Source: Acidobacteriota bacterium
GTDB taxonomy: Bacteria; Acidobacteriota; Terriglobia; Acidiferrales; UBA7541
NCBI GenBank assembly: GCA_003154775.1
Contig: PMES01000022.1
Span: 1 to 46,240 of the forward strand
Length of the DNA stretch: 46,240 nt
Reading direction: 5' to 3'
The notes under the pieces: model-generated
Seen by the model: only the letters and a program-made list of their open reading frames with translations
The model's database searches: none
What the model was told of the DNA's origin: nothing
Position numbers and translations under genes: made by a program
Part shown: piece by piece, positions 26,801 through 34,685 of the stretch
How the letters are laid out: each line of letters begins with the position of its first letter
Numbering within the stretch: position 1 is the first letter of the stretch

Positions 26801-27118
26801 GCGTACAATTAGGGAAGTCCCTGTCGGGATAATTCGTTCTATTTCGCCTTTAGCGCTCGCTTTCAAAGAGACTTCGAGCCGCTCGGCTCTATGAAAGGTC
26901 TCGGACACTACCGCCGTAACGTCATCCCGTAGCCGACCAAATAGCTCGTTCGGTTCTTTGTAAAAACAGATTTTTGTCCGCCCCTTCATGTCCTCCACAA
27001 GCTTCCTCAATTGGGAATCGCGTTGAGCATCGTCGGAGTTCACGTAGGACAGACATGGCATGCCTCTTTCTTGAGCGAATCTGTATTCATCTTCCAAGCC
27101 ACAAGAGCAAGCTCTCAC
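23840..27118 (-). CDS. NLR-like STAND ATPase with TPR repeats, N-terminally truncated DUF4062 domain
   Basis: A 1092-codon frame. Residues 1-75 (EYRFAQERGMPCLSYVNSDD, then a run ending NELFGRLRDDV) look like the second half only of a DUF4062 effector domain; the usual start (ISSTF..L..ER) is absent. A STAND NTPase follows: Walker A GPKGIGKT at 127-134 and Walker B TIVLDDC at about 199-205. Winged-helix and then many TPR-like helices fill about residues 380-830, and an unrecognised C-terminal sensor-like region ends the protein. Architecture matches bacterial NLR-like (Avs-type) immune proteins, where the C-terminus detects phage and the N-terminus kills. The frame begins at a GTG immediately after an in-frame TAG, without a ribosome-binding site. 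It may be a pseudogene or a partly active remnant. Confidence 0.7.
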   Translation of the reverse strand: MRACSCGLEDEYRFAQERGMPCLSYVNSDDAQRDSQLRKLVEDMKGRTKICFYKEPNELFGRLRDDVTAVVSETFHRAERLEVSLKASAKGEIERIIPTGTSLIVRSAVQKTVLSALDLGNVVQVVGPKGIGKTVLLASLAEENMFTFVPASGLHRKELAEILANKLRQSAPGDVQYSIDSEQAFSSLVHLWKTTPAFTIVLDDCLDRNFISDLLSAVGGVDNTRRLIYSGRIASDTLGHSNVTIPPFTVEEVKQFVLANVGQQISDSEMNRILEASQGNPLFLRYYVTSPTLEIHKTLAEFERALWDSLEPRGREIIECLCIANASLSVDDLTILLSGPDTPADEVLRELEKVHFLVRYDSIGYSVVNDHLRETIMNGLQSHPHRHAYYAGRVASVLQERKDYMEAYFALDNAGEHDKARQIAAAAQFDAAVSGDQRGLAQILESSLSHFRDPNNLEQTVLDLLTLYQAKQHLGDLPAAVNALGEARMLAAACGNESLLLKTREAVAVHDVTRFLTPQSLVELKDLEAAYKEKGDEWSSARVALDLGTALMRLDHLPEAKAESEYALEIFQRIQDEYGVSLARRNLISALSGIPGNDQEAALLIRELEGEKESGNNLRERAWLCNVLTRKFRRAREYGKAKAYASEAIDIGLKLGDSILVAVNRSNLGNVLRDEGLFNEAVKEYMAAATEAQRAGERALEATSTRKTAALYNRIGKPDLAKQHALYAVSLVRNTVAIDELASSLEELGDACRSLGQETEAANFYVEGAASLMSQKEVSETLRLGLKGLSIFTEKKATNDYLNGIGLIWKDSIEGIIHGKGSVGERLFGAFELLLNLVDRDHAIALFGLHFYHMFADVPPLVGRYLFRVVSKALLQSANGTKESWRVLFPFIPLLVSLPVGSPNLEDLAEVGDRLHEGMGGIHFKPYSDGSGHWVLYLNLGRNVICSISTMDGRVDSSVAALLVAVFLKGFEKEIQTEIFSTSDVARSEISIEVANIESVPSDMRSYISPTLSHQACAVTRATNPKSSDQVPLFIFCRANIQDEWKLEPGKGSALHLLLGLTLVEMVFQLFNGEIETAVLEPKIINLIKATV

Positions 27119-27180
27119 CTAGGATTGCGGTCGCAAATCAGGTCTTCGGCTATCTTTTTCTTAGATGGTCCTGTGCAGCG

Positions 27181-28512
27181 ATGACCCAGCCACGAACAGC
27201 CTACGAACTCAGTGAGTCACAGGTCACTACGCCGAAGCCAGTCATTTCGCTCTTCTGGCGGCTGACCAAACAATACCGCGACCATTTCACGTCCGTACTC
27301 GACATGGGAGCTGGTGATTGCCGTTTTTCAACGGGAGGACCTTTCGACCGTTACGTTGGAGTAGAAATAGATCGAAAGCGCGTCGCAACTGCAAAGCCCC
27401 CCGCAAAAGGTAAGATCATACACAGCTGCGTGTTTCGGCACGCCGCCGCCGACTACGATGCTTGCATTGGAAATCCTCCGTACGCCCGCCACCATGACAT
27501 CCAAACAGCGTGGAAAGAACGTACAGTCGCTCGACTGGAACGTGAAATGGATGTTTCACTAAACAAACGCTGCAATCTTTATATCTACTTTTTTTGTTTG
27601 GGCTTGCTCAAATCAAGCCAAGAAGGCCTGGTTGCGCTGGTCATACCCTACGAGTGGGTTTCCCGTCCCTCGGCTGCTGCATTGCGCGAATACATCCAAA
27701 GGCATTGCTGGAACGTAGCGGTTTACCGCTTCCAAATGCCGATTTTTGAAGGGGTCATGACGACAGCGTCCGTTAGTATTGTGGACAAAGCAAGAGCAGA
27801 AGGACGCTGGAACTACTATGACATTACGCCGGGTTATGACGTCGTGAAACGGGAGGGCATTGCGGACTCCAGGCAAGGTGTGCTCGATTATGAAAAGCGA
27901 GGAAAAATCTGGGGCCTGCGTGGCCTGAGCCCGGGCTCGCAGAAGATATTCACTCTCACCGAAGGCGAGCGTGTACGCAACGGACTTAGCAAACGGGACG
28001 TAGTTCCTTGTGTCCCGACTCTTCGAAGCGTTCCGCGTGTGCAGCGGACGCTTTCGCGCTCTACGTTTGAAAAACATTTCGTGAAGGCTGGCCAAAGATG
28101 CTGGCTGATTCGATCCTATGGAGAGAAGCGGAGCGACTCCCTTAATGCCTACTTGGAGTCCGTCCCAGCTAAAGCCCGCCAGACGTACACCTGCAAGAAT
28201 CAAACGCCCTGGTTCAAATACTTTCCCCATCCTGTGCCACAGATACTGTTTAGTTCGGGCTTTACCGAGTTCGGTCCGAAAATATTAATCAACTCGATTG
28301 GAGCACGTGCCGTCGGTTCAGTCTGGGGCGTACATGCAGTGAATAAGCTGCCTCTTCGCCGTTTACAAACGTATCTGTTGAAGGTCAATTTTGAAAAGCA
28401 GGTTGTTGCTCACGCCAAGACATTAAAAAAAGTCGAAGTCAAACAACTAAACGCCGTGCTCAACGCGTTTGTGGGGCGGGAGCGTAAGAATGGCCGAAAA
28501 AGTTCTCGCTAA
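27181..28512 (+). CDS. N6-adenine DNA methyltransferase
   Basis: A 443-residue Rossmann-fold methyltransferase. SAM-binding motif I is VLDMGAGDCRF, motif II is around YVGVEID, and the catalytic motif IV is CIGNPPYARHHD, which marks adenine-N6 enzymes. The C-terminal half should be a target-recognition region (Eco57I/TaqI-like layout). It lies head to head with the truncated STAND gene, only 62 bases apart, and overlaps the next gene by 23 bases on the same strand. The ORF is open upstream into the STAND gene, but that part is antisense and not protein-like, so I chose the ATG at 27181. It may protect host DNA for a system with the GHKL ATPase; no restriction nuclease is adjacent. Confidence 0.75.
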   Translation: MTQPRTAYELSESQVTTPKPVISLFWRLTKQYRDHFTSVLDMGAGDCRFSTGGPFDRYVGVEIDRKRVATAKPPAKGKIIHSCVFRHAAADYDACIGNPPYARHHDIQTAWKERTVARLEREMDVSLNKRCNLYIYFFCLGLLKSSQEGLVALVIPYEWVSRPSAAALREYIQRHCWNVAVYRFQMPIFEGVMTTASVSIVDKARAEGRWNYYDITPGYDVVKREGIADSRQGVLDYEKRGKIWGLRGLSPGSQKIFTLTEGERVRNGLSKRDVVPCVPTLRSVPRVQRTLSRSTFEKHFVKAGQRCWLIRSYGEKRSDSLNAYLESVPAKARQTYTCKNQTPWFKYFPHPVPQILFSSGFTEFGPKILINSIGARAVGSVWGVHAVNKLPLRRLQTYLLKVNFEKQVVAHAKTLKKVEVKQLNAVLNAFVGRERKNGRKSSR

Positions 28513-30973
28513 AGGCACCATCGCTTTCCAGGCGGAGGGCCGTCTCCTTCAAGAGCTCGGGGAGCGCTTGGTGGCGAGTCCCGAGGTTGCTCTAGTTGAG
28601 TTGATAAAAAACGCCTACGACGCTGACTCACCATCCTGTGAAGTACGCCTCGGCGATTCTGGGAAGAGTCTCGTGATTTCTGATAAGGGTCACGGGATGA
28701 CGCTCGATGAATTTTCCGAGAAGTGGATGCGCATTGCCACATCGAGCAAAATAGGGAAGCGAGTCTCACGTATCTATGGGCGTCGTCTCACTGGTGCCAA
28801 AGGGATCGGGCGCTTTGCTGTGCGTTCACTCGGCGATTATTTGACACTAACCAGCGTCGCTCTCGACCCAAGGAGAAAAACCAACGCGCAACTGACGGCA
28901 CGATTTGATTGGCCGAAGATCGACCGCTTGAGTGATATCCGGAACGCCAAAGTCGATTACACGCTCGAACAAATGCCCTCGGATACACCAACAGGTACAA
29001 CGCTAGAAGTGCCTATCTTGATGACCCTGGCCGATTTTGATCCGGGGGGCAGGCTCGCGAATCGACCCCTGAACAGCCTGCGGGAGATTTTCCTCGCTTG
29101 GCGGCCCAATACATATGCGTCGCTCGAGGATAGGATCGCGGTCTTCCGCGCGATTTGCCGCAAGCGCCCGAGAGTCGGGCTCCAACTGGCGATGTCCCTG
29201 CTTCCAGAGAGCCACGGAATTTCGGGCGGAACGGCTAAGCCACATCTCAGAGATTTTGGCGAGGCAAAAAGCAAAGCAACAACAGTAGCGGACATGCAAT
29301 ATGCCTATCGGCAGTTCGCAGACGTCGCTGTCGAGCTGGCCGGGAGAGACATCTCTCGTCTAACTGCACTCGTCGATAGCTTGCCGCAGTTAGACGCAGC
29401 CACGCGTGAGCGCGCCATTCTTGCGATTAGCACCTCGGCTAAGGATGGCAGCTCTGACACCGTGTTCCAGCTTTGGTCCAAACTACACCACTTTGTGCAG
29501 AAACATAGGAATTTTCCAGATGCAGCTTGGGCGCTAAAGCCCGATCAGCTCAAGCCTCTGGAGGAACTCTGTCGCACGATTGAACCAGCGGACCCGGTTC
29601 GCCAGATCGTGTGGCTCTTCGACGATTATGCGCCCAAGGCCGGTTACCCATTAGGACAGGACTACATTGGAGCGGCAAACCGCGATCGCAGCGAGGCATT
29701 GCGTGTTCTTTTACGAGAGCATGGCATTTCAGCAGTCTTAGATCTCGCAAGGACGGCAAAGCTCCCACATTTCGTCGGGGTTGCGCTTGCGGAGGCTAGT
29801 CCAAATCTGGGTACGCTGCAGGAGGCTATTTCCCTAGCCACCGCGGCGGGTTCCGGCGTGAGTATAGATTTTGCAATGGCGCTTTCGGCTGCGGCGAATA
29901 ACTTACACGGCCCAGCCTGGGATAGTTGGATAGGGCGATTTGCAACGACGCTTGAGCCCGGCACTGCTGCAAGTCTTTTTTTGCGATGGCCTGACTCTCG
30001 CAAGACTTGGGATTTTGTTGGCTCGCTGTCGCCCACCGTCGAGAAGGAATACTGGAACCGGAAATGGGCCTTCAGGCAGTCCTCGCCGGAAGATCTGGCG
30101 TTCGTCTTCGACAAATACGCTGAAGTTGAGCGGTTCAGTGCGATCCTTGACATGATTGCGTATGACGAGAACCTTCTTTCAACGCCCCAGTGCATTCAGC
30201 TGCTTCGGGGACTCATTCGCGAACTAAACAAGGAGACCTGGAAGTTGCAGCGTGTGCAGTATGAAGTAGTTCACATGATTCAAGCGCTGCAGGAACGAGA
30301 AGATGTCGATCTCGGAGACCTCGCGGCGATCGAGTACCAATATCTGCCGGTGCTGGAATTCCAAGCGGAACCTACCGCCCTTAATCGTCTACTTGGCACG
30401 TCGCCGCAGCTCTTCGTGAATGTCATCTGTGATGCATTTTCACCGGCCTCAGGAGAAAAAGGAGAAATCACGGATGAACGCCGCTTGCGTGCGCGACTAG
30501 CATACCGGTTGCTCCAATCGATCAAAACGGTGCCTGGCTTCTCGTCTGGCGCCGAAGATGTTAATCACCTGCGATCCTGGATCTCTGAGGTGAGAACGCT
30601 GGCAAAAGAAGCCGATCGAGCGGTCATTACGGATCAGCAGATAGGGCAAATCCTCGCCTATGCGCCCTCAGATAGTGAAGATGCCGCGTGGCCATCAAAA
30701 GCAATCAGGGATTTGATCGAAGAACTGGAGGCTGAGCAGGTCGAAAGAGGCATCGCCATTTCCCGGTTTAATCAGCGCGGCTCGTTTTCAAAAGGACTGT
30801 ACGACGGAGGAAAACAAGAGAGAGCACTAGCCAACCAATATCGCAATTGGGCGGATGTCACCCGCAAATGGCTCCGTACTAGTGCGCTCCTCCGGCAAAT
30901 CGCCGACGATTGGGATCGCTATGCGAAACGGGCGGACAGCGAAGCTGAACTCGATCAGCTGCGGGATAGTTAA
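28490..30973 (+). CDS. Chimeric protein: GHKL (MORC-like) ATPase joined to a large-defence-protein helical C-terminus
   Basis: An 827-residue protein. Residues 1-175 are a GHKL ATP-binding domain: N-box ALVELIKNAYDAD (about 34-46), G1 ISDKGHGMT, G2 GAKGIGRFA. It normally continues past TGTTLEV into a transducer domain, but here the sequence changes at about residue 175 (DNA 29010-29030) to ADFDPGGRLANRPLNSLREI and then SLLPESHGISGG. From memory this phrase opens the C-terminal helical region of much larger SIR2- or NTPase-containing defence proteins. The remaining 650 residues are helical, without a nuclease. The frame is intact through the join. Start ATG at 28490 overlaps the methyltransferase by 23 bases, so both are probably one operon. 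Confidence 0.6.
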   Translation: MAEKVLAKGTIAFQAEGRLLQELGERLVASPEVALVELIKNAYDADSPSCEVRLGDSGKSLVISDKGHGMTLDEFSEKWMRIATSSKIGKRVSRIYGRRLTGAKGIGRFAVRSLGDYLTLTSVALDPRRKTNAQLTARFDWPKIDRLSDIRNAKVDYTLEQMPSDTPTGTTLEVPILMTLADFDPGGRLANRPLNSLREIFLAWRPNTYASLEDRIAVFRAICRKRPRVGLQLAMSLLPESHGISGGTAKPHLRDFGEAKSKATTVADMQYAYRQFADVAVELAGRDISRLTALVDSLPQLDAATRERAILAISTSAKDGSSDTVFQLWSKLHHFVQKHRNFPDAAWALKPDQLKPLEELCRTIEPADPVRQIVWLFDDYAPKAGYPLGQDYIGAANRDRSEALRVLLREHGISAVLDLARTAKLPHFVGVALAEASPNLGTLQEAISLATAAGSGVSIDFAMALSAAANNLHGPAWDSWIGRFATTLEPGTAASLFLRWPDSRKTWDFVGSLSPTVEKEYWNRKWAFRQSSPEDLAFVFDKYAEVERFSAILDMIAYDENLLSTPQCIQLLRGLIRELNKETWKLQRVQYEVVHMIQALQEREDVDLGDLAAIEYQYLPVLEFQAEPTALNRLLGTSPQLFVNVICDAFSPASGEKGEITDERRLRARLAYRLLQSIKTVPGFSSGAEDVNHLRSWISEVRTLAKEADRAVITDQQIGQILAYAPSDSEDAAWPSKAIRDLIEELEAEQVERGIAISRFNQRGSFSKGLYDGGKQERALANQYRNWADVTRKWLRTSALLRQIADDWDRYAKRADSEAELDQLRDS

Positions 30974-31279
30974 TAGAACCGCGTCCATCTCTGCCCTCGT
31001 AGCACTTGTCTCTAGGTGGGGGTTGCAATCAAATTCCCATAATTCACGCTTACTTCGAGTGTTCTTGGTTACCCTGAAGTTGGCCAGAAACGGCGATCTG
31101 GGAGGTTTCGATCTACAGCGAATTCGCCGATTCCGGACGAATGGTGAGCAACTTGATAACCATCTCAACGCTTTGACGTCAGTTCGGAGGAGACGCACTC
31201 GTGATGTGGAGGGAATTTATCCTCCAACTGTGTGAAATAAATACGAATAAAATTGTGGCAGTCGGGGAAGTCGGATGCG
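30974..31279. other. Gap between the chimeric gene and the toxin-antitoxin pair
   Basis: About 300 bp between convergent genes. I see no gene, repeat or convincing terminator. Confidence 0.4.
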
Positions 31280-31843
31280 TCAGTTGCTATTCGAAAAATA
31301 TGCTCCAATCCACATTTCCAGAGTGCCGTCATGCCACGTCTGCCGCGCCATGAGATTCGGACGCAATTCTTGTTGATATCGTTCCTGGAGCACCTTCGGA
31401 TCTAGCGGGACTGTTTTTGCTAGATATTCGACATCGCCTTGATCCTTCGGACTGTTGCGCTCAAGCTTGGAAAGAACAAGATCGTATGGATCCGGCGCAA
31501 AAATTCTAAGTTTCTTGAAGCGTCCCGGAAACATCTCCTTCAATCGATCCTCATAGTTTTCCGGCAACGTAGCCACGGTGACATGTTGAAGGTGAACCTT
31601 GTACTTCGCTTCGAGCTTGGACCCACGTCCTGCGAGCTTTTCGAGTTCCTCTATGCGGTACCGCGGTATCGCAGCAATGTAGTCAACGTCGCCGGTCGGT
31701 CGCGGAAGCCCATACAGGAGACTTACAACGAAACCCCCTATGCAATGGAGCGCGACGGGCTCGGAAAGGGCCTCGTCCAGTTCGTCGAGGAATGCGCTCC
31801 ACGGCATAGGCAGATCGTGCTCAGACTTGTTTTCAGAAGGCAT
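31280..31843 (-). CDS. Nucleotidyltransferase-like toxin (DUF6036/AbiEii-like)
   Basis: A 187-residue protein of the minimal nucleotidyltransferase fold: CIGGFVVSLLYGLPRPTGDVDY gives the GG motif (36-37) and the two metal-binding acids Asp52 and Asp54. Such proteins are toxins that transfer nucleotides to tRNA or other targets, paired with an HTH antitoxin. It overlaps the HTH gene by 11 bases and lies downstream of it, the usual order. A Lys/Arg-rich C-terminal helix region (DVEYLAKTVPLDPKVL) is family-like. Confidence 0.75.
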   Translation of the reverse strand: MPSENKSEHDLPMPWSAFLDELDEALSEPVALHCIGGFVVSLLYGLPRPTGDVDYIAAIPRYRIEELEKLAGRGSKLEAKYKVHLQHVTVATLPENYEDRLKEMFPGRFKKLRIFAPDPYDLVLSKLERNSPKDQGDVEYLAKTVPLDPKVLQERYQQELRPNLMARQTWHDGTLEMWIGAYFSNSN

Positions 31844-32525
31844 ACTGAAGATGTTCCGGACGCCAGTTCGTTAGCAGATTCCAGTGTTTTGCTTCTTCCG
31901 AGCGATTCCGCCTCAGCCACTCGCGTTCAACGTCGGTGTTCACTTGTTTGAGAAATGTATCTTCGCGAACCAGTCGGCTCTCTTCTAACGGCTTCTCAAG
32001 CTCTTCCAGTGCTCGATTTCGATCTTCATCATCCGACCGCTCAGACACCCGTCTCGCCAAAGTAACGACAAATCCCAGACGATTCTGAAGATCGTTTACT
32101 TTGGCGTTCCTCACAAGCCAGCCCTTGTCCATGTCCCAGTAATTCATCACAAGCCAAGGAAGAGCCTCGACTAAACGAGGCTCAAGACTATCCTGTTTCA
32201 ATGCCTCAACGAGCACTTCAGCAGGGTTTCTTTCTCGCACTCGAGCCTTCATATAAGCAAAACCCGGATAACCCAGCGCAGATACAGCTTTTGCAAACTC
32301 TTCGTTGTTGACACCAGTCGGCGGATGAAACAAATCAGGTGTGGGCAGTGATGTAGGGCTGAGGCCGTAGACAGTCTTGAGTCTACGAGCAAGTCCGGGT
32401 GTCACCCTTCTCTGCCCTCCTTCGAGCATAGCGAGATACGATTGTGACACTCCGAGCCGTTGTGCAGCTTCCGTCTCGGTCCATCCCCGTTTGTTACGAG
32501 CGAGTTTTATCGTTTTCGACTGCAT
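31833..32525 (-). CDS. HTH (XRE-type) antitoxin/regulator
   Basis: A 230-residue protein. Residues about 8-60 are an XRE helix-turn-helix: KRGWTETEAAQRLGVSQSYLAMLEGGQRRV. The C-terminal 160 residues are helical and should bind the toxin encoded just downstream. It very probably represses its own promoter at the palindrome and -10/-35 elements immediately upstream. Together the genes form a toxin-antitoxin unit that could stabilise the island. Confidence 0.75.
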   Translation of the reverse strand: MQSKTIKLARNKRGWTETEAAQRLGVSQSYLAMLEGGQRRVTPGLARRLKTVYGLSPTSLPTPDLFHPPTGVNNEEFAKAVSALGYPGFAYMKARVRERNPAEVLVEALKQDSLEPRLVEALPWLVMNYWDMDKGWLVRNAKVNDLQNRLGFVVTLARRVSERSDDEDRNRALEELEKPLEESRLVREDTFLKQVNTDVEREWLRRNRSEEAKHWNLLTNWRPEHLQYAF

Positions 32526-32539
32526 TCCCTACAACCTCT

Positions 32540-32577
32540 CAACATGTTGATTCTATCACAAAAGTTGTAATAGTCAA
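32540..32577 (-). promoter_or_regulatory. Promoter and palindromic operator of the HTH/nucleotidyltransferase pair
   Basis: On the minus strand TTGACT (32572-32577) and TAGAAT (32550-32555) are spaced 16 bases. The palindrome CAACATGTTG (32540-32549) overlaps the expected transcription start, where a bound HTH protein would block RNA polymerase. Further ACAACTTTTGT-like bases lie between the hexamers. Confidence 0.6.
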
Positions 32578-32662
32578 TCCAACTCAGCGAATTGATTATA
32601 ATACACTTACGCTGCTTCAAAATTGAACTGTAGGCAGGGCTTCAATGAAAAGGGGTGTCCAG

Positions 32663-33703
32663 TTACGGTGAAACAGTCGCTGCAGCGGCAAGGCCTCCCC
32701 AAAGTCTCCCCACAAGGAAGCGAACCTGTACAAGGGACAAGATTGACTCGAACTCGAAGAGCGCTCTTGCCGCAAGAGTCAAGGTCCTGGTTTTTTCAAA
32801 AAATTCTGGCATTTTCCAAGCCACAGTTACCTCACGGTCGTGGAATCTACACTCTTGAGCGTCCAGATTGATCTCCGGTTGGCCATGTGCAAGAGCGTTG
32901 CGAACGTGACGTTCAAGTAGGGGAGGAATCCAATTCAAACGCGGACTTGCCTCTGCCTCTTTGAGAAGTTTGAACAGGCTCGTTTTTTCCCAGTCAGTCC
33001 AACTCTTTTTGCCACCACATGCAATATGATCCAGAAATACGAATAGCCTGAGCCTCTGCTCAAGAAAAGAACTAGACGTTCGGTACTCTTCAGCGAGTTG
33101 GTTCGCCAACCTGATCGTCAAGCGCTTCGGGGACGCGAACCGGAACTGGCGAGTCACAGTTCCCCACTGGACACCGAATTGGATGAGTTTCCTGGCATCC
33201 TTCGATCTCGCCCAGGCGCCCATTAGCTCCTCAACTGCAAGCGGATTCAAGCGTTCATGAACATACACGGCCAGCTCATACATAGCTTGCTTCGAGGCGG
33301 AATATGGTGCCGACTTCGCCCAACGCTGTCTCGGCGAGATGACGACCCTTTCAGCAGACCTCAGCAAGAACTCAAACGAGTCCTTCTTGCTAGGGATCTT
33401 CTTACCACCCGCACGAAGTTGCTCTCTTAGGAGCCCTTCCAAGAGCGAATAAACACATTGGTCCCTATCCGATTGACCGGCCAAAGCTCGAAGGCCCAGT
33501 AGATACGGCCTAGCCGCGAGCAGGAAGTTGTGTAGCTTTGCTTCTTGCCTCAACACGTCCTTTTTCCTTAAACGTGGCGTCCGTTTGCCGAATAAGCCTG
33601 CCATCTGCGTCGCAAGTTCAGGAAGGCTCGTAGCAAAGATCTTTTCGAGTTCGTCGAGATCGCCATATCTAGACGGAGGCGCGGGTGGCACATGAGAGTT
33701 CAT
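32663..33703 (-). CDS. HEPN-like protein with RNALAH motif
   Basis: A 346-residue protein. Near the C-terminus HVRNALAHG contains R268-x4-H273, the catalytic Rx4H motif of HEPN ribonucleases; flanking helices (IPPLLERHVRNALAH and AARALFEFESIL) fit the fold. The N-terminal 230 residues are helical, with basic runs, and unrecognised. This type is often found as a phage- or stress-activated RNase. Start chosen at the second Met (33703). It stands alone, upstream of nothing obviously related; about 140 bp separate it from the promoter of the toxin-antitoxin pair. Confidence 0.55.
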   Translation of the reverse strand: MNSHVPPAPPSRYGDLDELEKIFATSLPELATQMAGLFGKRTPRLRKKDVLRQEAKLHNFLLAARPYLLGLRALAGQSDRDQCVYSLLEGLLREQLRAGGKKIPSKKDSFEFLLRSAERVVISPRQRWAKSAPYSASKQAMYELAVYVHERLNPLAVEELMGAWARSKDARKLIQFGVQWGTVTRQFRFASPKRLTIRLANQLAEEYRTSSSFLEQRLRLFVFLDHIACGGKKSWTDWEKTSLFKLLKEAEASPRLNWIPPLLERHVRNALAHGQPEINLDAQECRFHDREVTVAWKMPEFFEKTRTLTLAARALFEFESILSLVQVRFLVGRLWGGLAAAATVSP

Positions 33704-34118
33704 CACGATATTTCTCAATTCCTTCTATGGAACAAGCAAGCATAGGACCAGACACTCCTCAAACCATAGTCCAACACGGGCACGACGCACCAGAGTTAGG
33801 ACATCAGTTACGCTTGCGTCTGCGCCGATAGCGGCGGGTGCTCCTCATTCTAGGGTTTTTGGCTCTCCTTCGAGTCGAAACAGGACGGGGAGCAGCAAAG
33901 ATAATCAGTTGATTCGACAAAAAGAAACTCCGGCACACCTCCCGCAGCCTCTCTCCGTAGGGCGCGAACAATGCTGCAAGAATCAACGCTAGCGAAACTT
34001 CTGCTACATATCCCATTCTCGGCCTGCCTTCGCATGCATGACTCGCATCATCATCGATAGAAACACCGCAGACTGAATCAGTAAAGCCGGAATAATTCGG
34101 GATAATTGTTCCGGGCGG
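33704..34118. other. Gap near the right island border
   Basis: About 400 bp. A 70-codon minus-strand frame (33804-34016) has a hydrophobic start and a very basic Arg-rich end; composition suggests chance rather than a gene. Nothing else supported. Confidence 0.35.
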
Positions 34119-34574
34119 CTAGAGAGCTTCAGAGTCGCGGTAGGCAGTTGACGGCGGGATTGCGATTCCTTCACGCTTGAGAATCGATTTGAACAATCTT
34201 GTCTGGCGTTCCAAGTCGTCTGAATTTCCGAAACCGTACCGCTCCGACAGCATTCGCCAAGTCAACTCCGGATGCGCCAGCTTATCTTCAAAGGCGGCGC
34301 GGACTTTTATGCGGTGCTCTTCAGGACGACCAGGGCGTGTCTTCTTGAAACGCCGTCGCAGGCTACTTCTTTCGCCAACGACTTGCCCCCATTCTTTCAC
34401 GATAGGGGCAATTTGCTGTTCGAACGAATCAGGCTTCGGCAACCTGTACTGTTCGAGTTGCGAGATTCGCTTTTCAAGGGACAGACGCGCCTCGGAGCCT
34501 TCTGGAAGCCCCTTTGCCTCTTCCACAAGCTCGGCACAGCGCCTATAGATGGCAGCCAGGAGTGGATGGGCCAT
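34119..34574 (-). CDS. Small basic protein next to the attachment site
   Basis: A 151-residue charged protein with no membrane segment. Residues about 65-90 contain basic RRRFKKTRPGRP, and the C-terminal half (TWRMLSERYGFGNSDDLERQ) could be a winged-helix. It is the island gene closest to the right attachment site, 60 bp from the TGKCACA direct-repeat motif, where excision-control proteins often lie. That role is a guess from position. It is not an integrase: the tyrosine-recombinase R-H-R-Y and serine-recombinase motifs are absent. Confidence 0.45.
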   Translation of the reverse strand: MAHPLLAAIYRRCAELVEEAKGLPEGSEARLSLEKRISQLEQYRLPKPDSFEQQIAPIVKEWGQVVGERSSLRRRFKKTRPGRPEEHRIKVRAAFEDKLAHPELTWRMLSERYGFGNSDDLERQTRLFKSILKREGIAIPPSTAYRDSEAL

Positions 34575-34632
34575 AATGTAGGGAAGATCGAACACGGCCA
34601 AGGCTACGTAGCGAATATAATGCGAAAACCTA

Positions 34633-34650
34633 TGTCACAGTTATGGCACA
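34633..34650 (+). repeat. Direct half-site pair TGTCACA-GTTA-TGGCACA (right arm)
   Basis: Counterpart of 16964-16981 with the two half-sites exchanged. It lies 43 bases from the rnpB repeat on the island side. A stretch TAAGTTATTGAAAA at 34670-34683 also has an inverted match TTTTCAATAACTT at about 16890. Confidence 0.5.
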
Positions 34651-34685
34651 ATTTCGCCAAAACTGTCCGTAAGTTATTGAAAAGA

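Noticed and set aside
26974-27180. An N-terminal extension of the methyltransferase
   Set aside because: The open frame there is antisense to the STAND gene, has no ribosome-binding site and lacks protein-like composition.
33804-34016. A 70-codon minus-strand frame with an Arg-rich end
   Set aside because: No ribosome-binding site and biased composition; probably chance.
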